In this document: positions 53,001 to 63,500 of the stretch, in pieces
How the letters are laid out: the number at the start of each line of letters is the position of its first letter
Position numbering within the stretch: position 1 is the stretch's first letter
DNA from: Struthio camelus
Lineage: Eukaryota > Chordata > Aves > Struthioniformes > Struthionidae
Direction: 5' to 3'
Length of the DNA: 64,000 bases
NCBI RefSeq assembly: GCF_040807025.1
Contig: NC_090981.1
Span: forward strand, 67,155,645-67,219,644
Program-made: the position numbers and the translations under genes
The notes under the pieces: model-generated
Told to the model about the DNA's origin: nothing
The model's input: the letters and a program-made list of their open reading frames with translations, nothing else
Database searches by the model: none

Positions 53001-56000
53001 ACGCCAAATGTAAAAACCGTAAGGTTTTGCTTGGCTACAGATCTCTTAAGAACCAGGGGCTCCTTTGGTCTGATAAACAGTTAGTGTCTGGAAATTCTCC
53101 TCCCCTATGCTAAAAATTAATTTTGGATAAAGAATACAGTGGAATTCCAATTATCATTATTCTTTCAGTTAGGAGGTTAGCACTTACAATAAACATGTTT
53201 TCAGCCATAGCACTGAGGCCTCCAAGAAAGGCCAGATCAAACTCAGCATTCCTGCTATTTCAGGGTTAATGTTTTTTGGGTTGCAGACGCTGCAAGTTCT
53301 TTTTACACATTGCAAAGCCAGCAACAGAAAGAACATATATTTAATCCTCATGAAAAATCCATCAGAAGCAACCTTTCAATTATATCCTCCTTACATAATT
53401 ACATATGAAATTAAAAAAAAAAAAAGTACTACAGCACAGAGAAGCCAGGCATAAAGTTTAAGCAGAATTCCTTCAAGATAAAGCAACTGGTTATGAAGTA
53501 CGTTAGGAAGAGAACATGCAACATCTTCATTTTTAGAGAAAGCAGAGCAATCGGTGTAGGACACGGCTCCGGCGAGCCTTGCTGTAGGCAGAGTGGCACT
53601 ACAGCAGATGATGCTTTGCTCTGCGAGGGCACGGACACAGGCAAGACAGGCGTGAGACAGCGAGACCTCCCCGTGCCTGGGTGATGAGCACGCGTGCAGG
53701 CACAGCTCTGGGCAGTAAACGGAGATACCTAACTAATACGTCTAAGAAACTCGGCAAAGATACACCTGCACTAAAACGAGTTACATATTTAGCTCTCTAA
53801 GCATAAGCTTTTCAAGTGAGAACTTCAAAGGACCTCCTAAAGCAATACTTTCACGCAAAGATACTCGGTAACAATAAAACAAACAAAGAAACCCCAAAAC
53901 CAAAAAAACCCCACCAAAAATACAACCAAGTTCTCCCTCTGCGCCTTCTGCTCATTCCTCTTTTGTAACTGTAATTCTTTTTATGACCTGATCCTCCCCA
54001 CAGAGGCTAAATATTTTATCACAAGCTAAACAGTGTGACATCAGATAAGAATAAAAGCAGAAGAAACAAATGAACTGCTCAGGAACAATGATCCTATTTT
54101 TATGCAAGTCCCATTGTCTTGTTTTTAAGTGACTCAAAGTACCCAAGAATACACTACAGAGAACAATCCTGAGCCGGTGAAGAATAAACGATGTAGTCTA
54201 ATAGCTCCTCAAAGTCTAATATTCTTCATTTCTCTTTTTGAGAGTTGTAGCAATAACAGTTTCTCAGTTCTCTTTTCCACCTCCCCCCCCAACTCCAACG
54301 AGACACAGGCAAGGTCTTTAGTCATTCAAGCCTTATTTCTTGGAAAAGATATTTTTGCTTCTGAACACGAACGAGTTGCCTGTTTTCAGGGGCACCCTTA
54401 TGAGAAAAGCTGCCTGACCAACATGCAAGGGTTGATACACTGGAGGGTCATGCTACTACTTTAACAAGTATAAATATCTCAGAACTTGGTGTTAGTGAAT
54501 GGACGTCCGAACCAGCGCATGCCAATTCCTACAGTCCCAACTCTGGTTTTCCCTTGACACACACAACACTCCCCTTGATCCAAACTGCTTCAAGCCTAAG
54601 TATAAGATGAGAAAACACAAGTCTACTAAAGCACCGGTGCTCAGTGTGCATCTCTTCAGTAATATATTGCTTTAAACTGATTTTACTCTGCGTTTCATAC
54701 TTGGGGGAAAAAAAAAAAACACAAAAAACCCCAGCGCACACAGTCGTGTGCAGAGCCTAGACACAGCTCAGCAGCTCACTGTCCGATCCGATTAGCAAAC
54801 GAGAAACAAAAGCCCTGAACCAATAAGGAGTAACACAAAAAGGGAAGAGAGAAGTGACTTACTTGTCTCAATTTATACACCCACGCGCAACCCTCCCTGT
54901 CCAGCGCTTCGCTTTATGAACGAGAAGTGCTTTCAGAATTAAGTGTACAAACTGGTGTACGAAAGGCATCGTGCCGGCTCCCTGCGGCCGCTGCCCCGGG
55001 ACCACCCCTAAGGTCAACAATGAACGTGACACCCCAGTTATGACCTGAGCCTGAAAGCATAATAAGGCAGATATGAAATTTTTTTTTTTAAGACAGACAT
55101 GGACAGGAAGCAAGAGTATAAAGGCACAAAGTTTCAGTCCGAGGAGGGCTGTCGGCTCGTTTCCCCTGCCCTGGGCCTGCTGGCTCCGGTGGTCCCCCCA
55201 CCCACACCCCAGCAGCATCCCACGAGAGGATGCCCACCCGGAGAGGGCAGGTGGGCACGGAGAGCAGCCGGGCAGGGGGGAGGCCGCTCGCGCCCGTCAC
55301 TCCAAAGGCTCTTTGGCAACGGGGCCTGAAGTTGTTAAGGGAAAAACAGCAGGTTAAAAAAATAAAAATAATAATAATAAAAAACAAACAAGCAGATTTT
55401 TGGGGTTTAAAAAAAAAAAAAAAAAAGACCTGAAGCTGAACATCACCGACGCGCAAAGCTCGGCGGGGATCCCAGCGTGATGTCGGACGGCGCACAAACG
55501 CCCTGGCCGCAGTCCTTCCCCAAAGTGCCTAATCCTGGCCTAACCTCACACCGCCCCCCCCAAACCCGGCCAGCCCCAGACCCCCCCCTCCCTGTTTTGA
55601 TTTCGCAGGCCTAGCGCTTCCCCTCACCCCGGCCTCACAGGGCCCAAAGGGTATGGATTCACCCCCTAAACCACCCCGCCGGCAGGAGGAGGAGGACGGG
55701 GACACGCAGCCCGCCGGTGGGCGCCACCCTCCATTTTGTGTGTCGCGCCCCCCCCCTCCCCCAAACCCCTATGGTGATGGTGGGGGGGGGGGGTAAGAAA
55801 GGCCGCACTCACCCTGGCGGCCCACGATCTCGGCCACATGCTCGGAGCTGGGCACGGGCACGCACTCGGTGGTGTTGACGCTCTTGCGGCGGAGCAGCGC
55901 CGCCTGCTCGCCGGCCAGGCTGCCGGCCGCCCCCCCGCCGCCGCCGTAGGCGTGGGACAGCATCGCCGCCATCATGCCCTGAGGATCGTCCGCCCCGTAG

Positions 56001-56470
56001 AGCGCCCCCGCTGCCGCCGCCGCCGCCGCCGCCTCCTGCGCATCGAAGGGAGCCGAGAGCAACGCGGAGCCCAGCGCCGGCAGCAGCGGCCGCGACGACG
56101 GCGAGGAGGAGGAGGACGAGGAGAGCAGCAGCAGCGCCGCCGCCGCCGCCTCCTCCTCCTCCTCTTCCTCCCCCGCCAGCTCCTCCTCCAGCTCCAAGTC
56201 CCCTTCGTCGCCGGCCTCCTCTTCCTCCTCCTCCTCCTCCGCCCCGCCAGGCGCCGGCTCCGCGGCGGCGGGGGAGGGGGCGGCGGCCTGCCGCCGCGGG
56301 GCCGCCTGGCTGCCGGGCGGGCCGCGGCGGCGGCGGCGGAGGCTCAGGCCGGCCAGGCGCTGCCGCAGCAGCCGCGTGTCGGGCTGCTGGAGCAGCAGCG
56401 GCGGCGGCAGGCGCGGCGGCTCGGCCGGTTCCTCGGCGGGGGAGGCCGTGGCGGCGCTGCCGCTCGGCAT
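39460..56470 (-). CDS. MEX3C: MEX3C, KH- and RING-domain RNA-binding E3 ubiquitin ligase, 2 coding exons, 627 aa
   Basis: Exons 56470-55813 (658 nt) and 40685-39460 (1226 nt) join in phase to 1884 nt. MEX-3 proteins bind RNA through two KH domains and shuttle between nucleus and cytoplasm; MEX3C also uses its RING for ubiquitin transfer, with reported roles in mRNA decay and innate signalling. Residues about 1-190 are low complexity (Pro, Glu, Ala and Ser runs). KH1 spans about aa 203-262 with its GRQG loop at 217-220, exactly at the exon junction. KH2 spans about aa 295-358 with GPKG at 311-314. A long Ser/Pro-rich linker follows, and a C3HC4 RING lies at aa 576-615 (CVIC, PCGH, CMEC, CPVC), ending QAIQIHS. 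Human MEX3C is 659 aa; the difference lies in the N-terminal low-complexity region. The start MPSGS matches the human N-terminus. Confidence 0.97.
41020..41053. repeat. TA microsatellite
   Basis: An interrupted TA repeat of about 34 bp lies in the MEX3C intron, roughly 330 bp from the exon 2 acceptor. Confidence 0.9.
42143..42188. repeat. 19-bp direct repeat, 2.4 copies
   Basis: AGGAGGCCCTACCTCCCCC occurs perfectly at 42143-42161 and 42162-42180, with the first eight bases again to 42188. Identical copies imply a recent tandem duplication. Confidence 0.9.
43619..43662 (+). repeat. A/C-only island 1
   Basis: A stretch almost purely of A and C (AAAACAAACAAAAAACAAAA followed by CCCCAAAACC-type sequence). 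Similar islands occur at 51512-51538, 53871-53929 and 54708-54733 in the same intron. Confidence 0.7.
49375..49388. repeat. AC microsatellite
   Basis: Seven AC units lie in the MEX3C intron. The run is short and of no evident function. Confidence 0.85.
51512..51538 (+). repeat. A/C-only island 2
   Basis: AAAAAAACCAAACAACCCC followed by AAAACACCC, in the same style and strand as the island at 43619. Confidence 0.7.
53871..53929 (+). repeat. A/C-only island 3
   Basis: About 59 bases are almost exclusively A and C, including ACCCCAAAACC and AAAAAAACCCCACC. It is the longest of the intronic islands. Confidence 0.7.
54708..54733 (+). repeat. A/C-only island 4
   Basis: An A-rich run leads into CACAAAAAACCCC, in the same orientation as the other three islands. 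Confidence 0.6.
55813..56470 (-). CDS. MEX3C: MEX3C exon 1: low-complexity N-terminus and start of KH1
   Basis: The exon begins [15 protein letters not shown] and ends CAG G|GTGAGT, the donor lying at 55812-55811. It encodes Pro/Arg-rich, poly-Glu (about aa 78-110), poly-Ser and poly-Ala segments, then [16 protein letters not shown] and [20 protein letters not shown], which match the conserved MEX3C segment before KH1. The start context has G at -3. Confidence 0.95.
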
Positions 56471-56538
56471 GGCCGGGTGTAGGGGGGAGGGAGGGAGGCG
56501 CTGAGTCCTGCCGGAGCCGCGGCCGGGCCGGGCTGAGC

Positions 56539-56565
56539 CTAACGGCGCGGCGCCGCCGCCGCCAT
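56539..56565 (-). promoter_or_regulatory. Upstream ORF in the MEX3C leader (8 codons plus stop)
   Basis: The minus-strand ATG at 56565-56563 lies in AGCATGG (A at -3, G at +4), a strong initiation context. It encodes MAAAAPRR and stops at 56541-56539, 68 nt upstream of the MEX3C start. If present in the leader it would be translated by many scanning ribosomes, with reinitiation at the main start possible. Confidence 0.55.
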
Positions 56566-56612
56566 GCTACGAGCGAGGGCGGGCGCGGCCTGGGCGCTGG
56601 CTGCGGCCGCGC

Positions 56613-56633
56613 TCAGCGCTGCCTTTGTCCCAT
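56613..56633 (-). promoter_or_regulatory. Second upstream ORF in the MEX3C leader (6 codons plus stop)
   Basis: The minus-strand ATG at 56633-56631 lies in GCCATGGG, also a strong context. It encodes MGQRQR and stops at 56615-56613. Whether it is transcribed depends on the unmapped start site. Confidence 0.4.
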
Positions 56634-56648
56634 GGCGCTGGCGGCGGC

Positions 56649-56651
<3 letters not shown>

Positions 56652-56705
<54 letters not shown>

Positions 56706-56706
56706 A
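56652..56706. repeat. GGC trinucleotide tract, about 17 units
   Basis: Uninterrupted GGC repeats (GCC on the coding strand of MEX3C) lie about 180-235 bp upstream of the MEX3C ATG, next to the expected start site. Such tracts vary in length and can form stable hairpins in a leader. Confidence 0.9.
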
Positions 56707-56744
56707 GGCAGCGTGGCCCCGCCCCTCCCGCCGAGCCGCCGCGC

Positions 56745-56750
56745 GATTGG
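56745..56750 (-). promoter_or_regulatory. CCAAT box of MEX3C promoter
   Basis: The plus strand reads GCGATTGGTC, so the minus strand carries GACCAATCGC, a good NF-Y motif. A GC box is at 56717-56725, about 20 bp closer to the gene. Confidence 0.6.
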
Positions 56751-56944
56751 TCGGCCGAGCCGGTTCCTGGGCGGGGCCGCGGCGGAGTGGGCGGGGCGAG
56801 GCGGTGCCGGGCCTCGCCCCGCTGTGACGGCGCCGCGCTGGGTCGGGCCGCGCTGCCCCGGGGGGAGGCGGAGGCGGCGGCGGCGGGGCCTCGCCTGGCC
56901 TCGCCTCGGCTCCCCCGGGGCCCCGCTCGCAGGGCTCGGCGGCC

Positions 56945-57955
56945 TCCCCGCGGGGGCGCCTCGGCCACCCCGAGGGCACACAGTCGCCTCCCTCGGGACA
57001 CGCCGCCCTCCCCGAGGGGGCTTCGGCCTCCCTGAGGGGACGGTCGCTCCCCTCAGGAGCTGGTGGGCTCCCGCATGTCATTTCAGCCTCCTCAGGGGCA
57101 CATGGGCCTTCCCAAGGCGTTGGTGGCATCCCCGAGGGGACAGAGTCCTCCTCAGCAGCATGGTCACATCCCTCAGGGCTCAGTGTCCCTCCCCGAGGGC
57201 ATGTCAACCTTCTTGAGGGGACAGCTGCATCCCTCAGGGCCTGGTGGACTCCCTGAGGGCCCACTGGCCTCCCTGAGGGGACAGTCACATCCTTCAGGGC
57301 CCGGTGGTCTCCCTGAGGGCATGTCGGCCTCGCTGAAGGGGCAGTCACATCCCTCAGGGCCTGGTGGCCTCCCTGAGGGGACAGTCACATCCTTCAGGGC
57401 CCAGTTGCCTCCCTGAGGGCATGTCGGCCTCCCTGAGGGGACAGTCGCATCCTTCAGGGCCTGGTGGCCTCCCTGAGGGCCCACTGGCCTCCCTGAGGGG
57501 ACAGTCACATCCTTCAGGGCCCGGTGGCCTCCCTGAGGGCATATCGGCCTCCCTGAGGGGACAGTCGCATCCTTCAGGGCCTGGTGGCCTCCCTGAGGGC
57601 CCACTGGCCTCCCTGAGGGGACAGTCACATCCTTCAGGGCCTGGTGGCCTCCCTGAGGGCCCACTGGCCTCCCTGAAGGCCCAGTCGCATCCCTCAGGGC
57701 CTGGTGGTCTCCCTGAGGGCATGTTAGCCTCCCTGAGGGGACAGGTACATCCTTCAGGGCCCATTGTCCTCCCCGGGGGCATGTCAGCCCCTTCAAGGGC
57801 AGAGTTGCATCCCTCAGGGCCCGGTGGCCTTCCTGAGGTCATATCAGCCTCCCCAAGAGGACAGCCACCTCCCTGAGGGCACGTCAGCCTCCCCAAGGGG
57901 ATGGTGGCATCCCTCAGGACCTGGTGACCTCCCAAAGGGACAGAGGCCTCCCCAG
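56945..57955. repeat. 60-bp minisatellite upstream of MEX3C
   Basis: A tandem array is built from a 60-bp unit of three related segments of about 20 bp: GGCCTCCCTGAGGGC plus a variable joint, GGCCTCCCTGAGGGGACAGTC, and CACATCCTTCAGGGCC plus a joint. Units between about 57301 and 57780 are highly similar, with alternating joints (CCACT or ATGTC) that suggest a 120-bp higher-order period. One unit near 57361-57400 lacks one segment. Copies diverge toward both ends. Because 60 is a multiple of three and stops are absent, long artificial frames exist on both strands. Confidence 0.95.
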
Positions 57956-59454
57956 GCCACCACGGCCCGTTGGAAGTGCTGCTGGCCTCCCGGGGCCGGG
58001 ATCTGAGGGGGCCGCTGTGCCTTCCTCCCTCAGCAGCTCTCCTGCTGGGGACAATGTGATGAGGGGCGAGCATGAGCCCCACCTAGGTGGTGGCTACTGT
58101 CCCTTCCTGGTTGTCCCTCAGAAGTTGTGGGGGAGCCTGTGGGCTTAGCGCTGTGTCCGTGAGGTTTGGGGGAGCAGGCTCAGTCGTCGTGTGGGGCTTA
58201 TTGCCACATCGGGTCAGCTTGTTTCTTGAGATAATGCTTGTTCTGAGCCAGCGGAGAGCAAGTAGTTTTCTCCGCAGGCATCGGAAGAATGAATGAGCTT
58301 TTATCCTGCCCTCTTACCACACTACAATAGCAGTTTTCAGCCTCTGGTCCGTGGATGCTGCGGGACTTTCAGAGGATCTGTGGAAGAAAGTGAAGAAAAG
58401 CAACTCTGTTGTCACTGGGTTTAAATTCACTTTCACTGGTGAAATGTGGGTGAATCTGAAAAAGATAAAAAACTCGCTGGTCTTTGATAGACGCCCTCCT
58501 TTCCCCGCTTTAGGAAGGAAGTTTGTTCTTTCCTGCTGAGGTGGTCTTTACTGAACTATGTTGTTTGGGTTGTACTACTTAGTAGAGCAAAACGGAAAAA
58601 GAAGTGGTTATTACATTTGCTTTGGACTTAGTTTCAATCAGTGCAGTGTCAGACAATGAGAAGGCAAGTGTAGTGAACATGCCCATAAAGTCACATGACT
58701 TAGGTTTGGTTTATTTGTCTCTGTCATGCTTGTCCAAACAACTAAAAGCGGCTGTTGACTGTAATGGGGAACTCATGTAATATAATGCAGGGTGGAGCAG
58801 GAGGACACAGTAAATGGTTAATTTACACAATGATTTTACCATGCTGGATGCTCCCAATTCAAGCTTCCTTTATGATGACTGTAGTGTTACACTAATTGCC
58901 CAATTTTAGCTATCATAAGGACGCTCCTCAGAGACTTAGCCCCTCTTTTGGAAATGGTGCTGGTAATCATATCCCAAACATAGCTTGAGAACCAGAATGA
59001 AAGAAGAGCGCTAGGTGGTAGAGGATTTTAAAAGGATTTTTACTTTTGTGCAATGTTATTCAGTTTTTTGGGTGTTTTTTTTTTTTGAAAGTCGCTATTT
59101 TGCTCACTGTGGCCTGGTATAGTGAAGGCTCTTTGATGCAGGAACTACAGGTTAAAACTGTTAAATCTTTCACTCTTAGATCAGCCCTTTGGCGCATGTA
59201 GATGCACGTTACAAACAGTTGAAAACTTCAGACAAAACATGAAGAAACTTGTTTAAAAAAGTGATTACATTTTCGTGAAGAATCAGAAATGAGAACTGAC
59301 TTCTTGATGCTTAAAGAGAAACGATGGGTAGCGAGAGGGTGGGTTGTGTAGAGAGTTGAAGGTGAAGTCTCTTAGCTTGGGTTTCATGCGAGGGGAGAAA
59401 GAGCCCAGGGAGAAATGGAGAGGGAAGGCAGACATGGTCATTCACAACAACAGA
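57956..59454. other. Intergenic DNA upstream of MEX3C
   Basis: No supported gene. Composition falls from GC-rich next to the minisatellite to AT-rich by 58.5 kb. The 62-codon frame at 58351-58539 has no recognisable domain. Confidence 0.55.
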
Positions 59455-60586
59455 CTAGAAAATGATTTTCTGCAGCAGCATTCAGCTCAGGAAGCGTGGG
59501 CTAGATGAGTGGACGGTGAGGTGGATTGAGAGCTGGCTGGATGGCCGAGCACCGAGGGTTGTGGTGAATGGCGCAGAGTCAAGCTGGAGGCCTGTAGCTA
59601 GTGGTGTCCCCCAGGGGTCAGTCCTGGGTCCAGTCTTGTTCAACGTATTCATCAATGACCTGGAGGAAGGGACAGAGTGCACCCTCAGCAAGTTTGCTGA
59701 TGATATTAAACTGGGGGGAGTGGCTGACACACCAGAGGGCTGTGCTGCCCTTCAGAGGGACCTGGACAGGCTGGAGAGGTGGGCAGAGAGGAACCTCCTG
59801 AAGTTCAACAAGGGCAAGTGCAGGGTCCTGCACCTAGGCAGGAATAATCCCATGCAGCAGGACAGGCTGGGGACTGACCTGCTGGAAAGTAGCTCTGCAG
59901 AGAAGGACCTGGGAGTGCTGGTGGACAACAAGTTAAACATGAGCCAGCAGTGTGCCCTTGTGGCCAAGAAGGCCAATGGTATGGCTGGGGTGCATTAGGC
60001 AGAGTGTTGCCAGCAGGTGGAGGGAGGTGATCCTGCCCCTCTCCTCAGCCCTGCTGAGGCCTCCCCTGGAGTACTGTGTCCAGTTCTGGACTCCCCAGTA
60101 CAAGAGAGACATGGCACTCCTGGAGAGAGTCCAGCAGAGGGCTACCAAGATGATTAGAGGGCTGGAGCCTCTCTCCTATGAAGAAAGGCTGAGGGAGCTG
60201 GGCCTGTTCAGCCTGGAGAAGAGAAGATTGAGAGGGGATCTCATAAATGTGAACAAGTATCTGAAGGGGGAGTGTCAAGAGGATGAGGCCAGTCTCTTCT
60301 CTGTGATGCCAAGTGACAGGACAAGAGGCAGTGGGCAGAAACTGAACCACAGGAAGTTCCATCTAAACCTGAGGAAAAACTTCTTCACTGTGAGGGTGAC
60401 AGAGCACTGGAAGAGGTTGCCCGGAGAGGTGGTGGAGTCTCCTTCCCTGGAGAAATTCAAAACCCGTCTGGATGTGATCCTGGGCAATATGCTCTAGAGG
60501 TCCCTGCTTGAGCAGGGAGGTTGGACTAGATGATCTCCAGAGGTCCCTTCCAACCTAAAGGATTCTGTGTGATTCTGTGATTCTGG
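59455..60586 (+). mobile_element. CR1 LINE, 5'-truncated, 3' end intact
   Basis: About 1.1 kb of a CR1 non-LTR retrotransposon, covering the C-terminal part of the reverse transcriptase, the region after it, and the short 3' UTR. It finishes with ATTCTGTG-type octamers at 60562-60586, the hallmark CR1 3' end. The 5' limit is approximate, since most CR1 copies are 5'-truncated by incomplete reverse transcription. It is clearly better preserved than the copy at 20487-20795. Confidence 0.95.
59462..60497 (+). pseudogene. CR1 ORF2 reverse transcriptase remnant, frameshifted
   Basis: The first frame (to 59998) carries the reverse transcriptase motif [14 protein letters not shown] and the catalytic FADD. 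The coding sense then continues in another frame (within 59952-60497) with [19 protein letters not shown] and later [19 protein letters not shown]. One small indel near 59985-60000 therefore breaks the ORF. The N-terminal endonuclease and the first part of the polymerase are missing, so the copy is dead. This element is a cellular LINE, not a viral insertion. Confidence 0.93.
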
Positions 60587-63500
60587 ATAGATACGAGTGG
60601 AGCAGAGTTCTTGATATGGTCAAAGAAAATCACATGCAAATAATTGAAAAATGAACTGATGGGAGCCAGAGTGAGAATCTGAGCTGTGTAGCTGTTCCTT
60701 AAAGACGTTATGCGGATAAAACGTCCTCAAGAAAAAATCTAAGAAGCTTGAATAACATGCAGCCGTGAGCTGACAGACAATCATAAGATGTGAGAGAGAA
60801 AACTGAGATTTTTAGGTGAGAGAGAAAGGCAGAAGTCGGCAGTAGAATGATAGGTCTGTGCACTGTCAGCAAAGGAAGGGAAGATTTCCAGAAGAGGAGC
60901 AAGGTTTTTACGGCGTTACAGGTGGCCGACGGGTCAAGGAGAAGAAGGAGGGAGCAGAGGTTCTGAAATCTGGTGAATGTGGCAAGAGTAAGGCCGGTAG
61001 AGCGCCGGGCTGGAAGACGCTTGGAAAGAGACTAGGACTGAACTGGAGGAAAAAATGCTGCAGACACTGACAGTTGCACACGGCACATGCTGTTCTCAGC
61101 GGCCACATGTCCACATTGTAAAAATCACCAGGGGTGTTAATTGGCACCCTGGTGGTTACTGTTCACAGTGAGACCAAAGTCCAAATTACTTTGTCCTCAG
61201 AGGTCATCTTTGCAGGTCAGAGCTGAAGTAAAGTTTTTCCCTGCTTTACTTACTCTTTGTATGGAGTAAGTATGCATGTTCCCTGATTTCCAGGGAACGG
61301 TACTGGCAGCAGAGCACCCTTACTGAGCTCTAAACATTGGTGGCCTTCAATTATCCATTTTAGCTAGTAAATAGATAAATGAACAATCTAGTTGTAGAAA
61401 ACATTTTCAAAGACTAAGATTAGATAAGTGCCAATCACCATCCATTAAGTCATTGGAGGCTGCTGTCAAGTCAAAAAACCTTGGAAACGTTTTTTGGGCA
61501 ATGCAGGCTAATAACATCAATAATACCTCTGATCAGAGTAACAATCATAACAGCCTACATGTGGTAAGAGAGGTTTTTACTCTCCCTGTCTGAATTTACT
61601 CCATTGGCCTATAGAAAACCTGAATAATGACTTTCTCAACACTGTTCTTAGACTTCAGGTACCTTTCAAAATGGTCACTGATTACCGAAGGTTTTGAATA
61701 TTTTTAAAACCTCCAGTAACCTTTTTCCTATGAGCATCTTCGTTTCCAAGCGTAAATTACTGGAATGATAAATGCAGCATTGTGAAACTGCCTATAACAG
61801 GCTGATACAGTTGGCTTGAAACAATCCATACATTAAGCATTGTTAATTATGATGAGAATAAGAAGGGGCTTGCAGGCTATAACAGAGCTGAAAGGAGAGA
61901 CTGAGGAAGAGAAAATACAGGCAGAATAGCTACAGGGAAGAAAGAGTATTCCCTAGGCTATGGATAGGGCTGACGCTGGCTTTTACCTTATTACTGCTTT
62001 TGTTCGTTGTTAGTAAAATCAGATGTAGCGAAAGGCTCAGTTGGATCTTTATAAGGTGGGGAACACGTTTGCAGAGATGGTTGAGGAATGTCACTCCTCA
62101 CTCTTCTCTTAATAAATCCTACTCCAGTTCAAATGTCTCCCTTTTATACTTCATTATGTGTTACATTTGGTGTTTTGGAGCATTCGCTTACATCTAGAGT
62201 TGTGCTCCGTGGGAAGTCCTGTCTTGCTGTTGATGGGGGTTATTTCTGCTTTTGTAGCAAAAAGAAATACACATAAATATACTATTTAGATAGCATTTCT
62301 GTTCTTGGGCCATGCCCCCATGACCTTTGCTGAGCCTGAAGCTACTCCCTTACTCATGACGACGCGTGGAGAGCAGGCCCTCTGAAAAATACCAGGCTCT
62401 TAAAATTAAGGATGTATTCAGGCAGTTTCAGAAAACCATTTGGTTTAGAGGCGAACGCTCAATATTCCATTGTACATCTGCCTGAGTCAGGCCGTAAGTA
62501 TTTACAAGCGTAGGATTATGGGATTTGTGAATGTACCTAGCCTTGGATGACCTGGAGTCCCTTGTTCTGATGGTGGTGGCTGGAACCTGGAATCCCTGTT
62601 CTGTGTTACATAAAATCCTCAGTTACGGGTGCTGACAACTCGAGGTGACCTCAAATTCAATCAGTATGGCTTCATAAACAGTTACCTGTGAAGCAGAAAA
62701 GTAATTTGAAATAGTTTGAAGAAGCGCTTTTGATCTTTGAGATCTACCCTCTACAGAAAAAAAAAAATCTTTGTGAAAAAGGAAGGTATGGATGGTGGAA
62801 TGTGTTTTTTTTTTCCTTATGTTTTTCTGGGAGAGGGGGTAGGAAGGTCAGGTGTTTTCAAGTACACACGAACAGAACAAGTTGGCTTTTCAGCTTTATC
62901 TGAGCTCCAGATCTTGGAGCATCAAAGGAATGTCTCTTCCTACAACACAGCGCATTAACTTGCTGAAAGTAAGGACACCTGGAGGGACCTTTTTCCAGGG
63001 GTTTTCTAGATTCCACATTTTTTCACGCAGGTGGTTGGCAGGTGTCCAACAGTGTGGGGGGACAAGCAGGGCAAGACAGGACAATGATTTTGCCTTGTGC
63101 GGCTTGAAGGGAGAGAGAGCGGAGGCTACTTGTGCGTGGTGTTTTTTTCCATGATGTGCCTCACAGTGCTGATTTCTGAGTTGTCCAGACATGTTAGAGT
63201 GCCTGGTAGTTTCCTTCTGGCCTATTCACCCAGGTCTCCTTCGCATGGGGAGCGGAGTGCTGCAGGGAGCGGGCAGGGCAAAAAGGGGTAGTTGGTGCAT
63301 TCGTAGATCTTGCTCTGAAATAAAATCACAAGGCGGCCAGGGCACTCGTCCAAGTCTAGGAGTTGGCCAGTGTTTCTGGGTGCCCCAGTTTAGCGGTAGC
63401 CAGAGAAACCTCTTCAGCCGCTCACGGCCATTCCCTTCTCTCCCCATCCTCCTTGTGATCCCTCAGCTTGTCCAGTTCATGGCAGGAAACTGTTGTTTTG

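Larger units (their letters stand above)
40686..55812 (-). other. MEX3C: MEX3C intron 1 (15.1 kb)
   Basis: A single GT-AG intron interrupts the KH1 GXXG loop codon. It contains a TA repeat at 41020-41053, a 19-bp tandem triplet at 42143-42188, an AC run at 49375-49388, several A/C-only islands, and T or A homopolymers (e.g. about 52194-52210 and 55408-55426). No nested gene, tRNA or clear transposon was recognised. Open frames such as 41786-42298 have no family resemblance. Confidence 0.75.
55500..57050 (-). promoter_or_regulatory. MEX3C: CpG-island promoter region of MEX3C
   Basis: A dense CpG island covers exon 1 and the upstream flank. There is no TATA box. On the minus strand a CCAAT box reads from 56750 to 56745, and GC boxes lie at 56725-56717 and around 56770-56800. 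CCAAT boxes usually lie 60-100 bp upstream of the start site, so transcription probably begins near 56650-56690, giving a leader of about 180-220 nt. Confidence 0.75.

Noticed and set aside
53871-53929. CCCCAAAA words resembling ciliate telomere repeats
   Set aside because: The pattern is irregular, short, intronic and recurrent as simple A/C sequence. Vertebrate telomere repeats are TTAGGG, so this is a coincidence of composition.
56564-56827. Plus-strand frame of 87 codons with a good start context and a hydrophobic start, divergent from MEX3C
   Set aside because: It reads through the GGC tract as poly-Ala and sits inside the MEX3C CpG island. No splice structure or homology supports a divergent gene.
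57063-58082. Collagen-like Gly/Pro/Ser repeat frames on both strands (e.g. 57354-58082 minus, 57364-57876 plus)
   Set aside because: Both strands are open through the 60-bp array, which is a property of the repeat period. No signal peptide, flanking exons or family match is visible.
59455-60586. Reverse transcriptase considered as an endogenous retrovirus
   Set aside because: The motif spacing, absence of LTRs, protease or integrase, and the ATTCTGTG 3' octamers identify a CR1 LINE.
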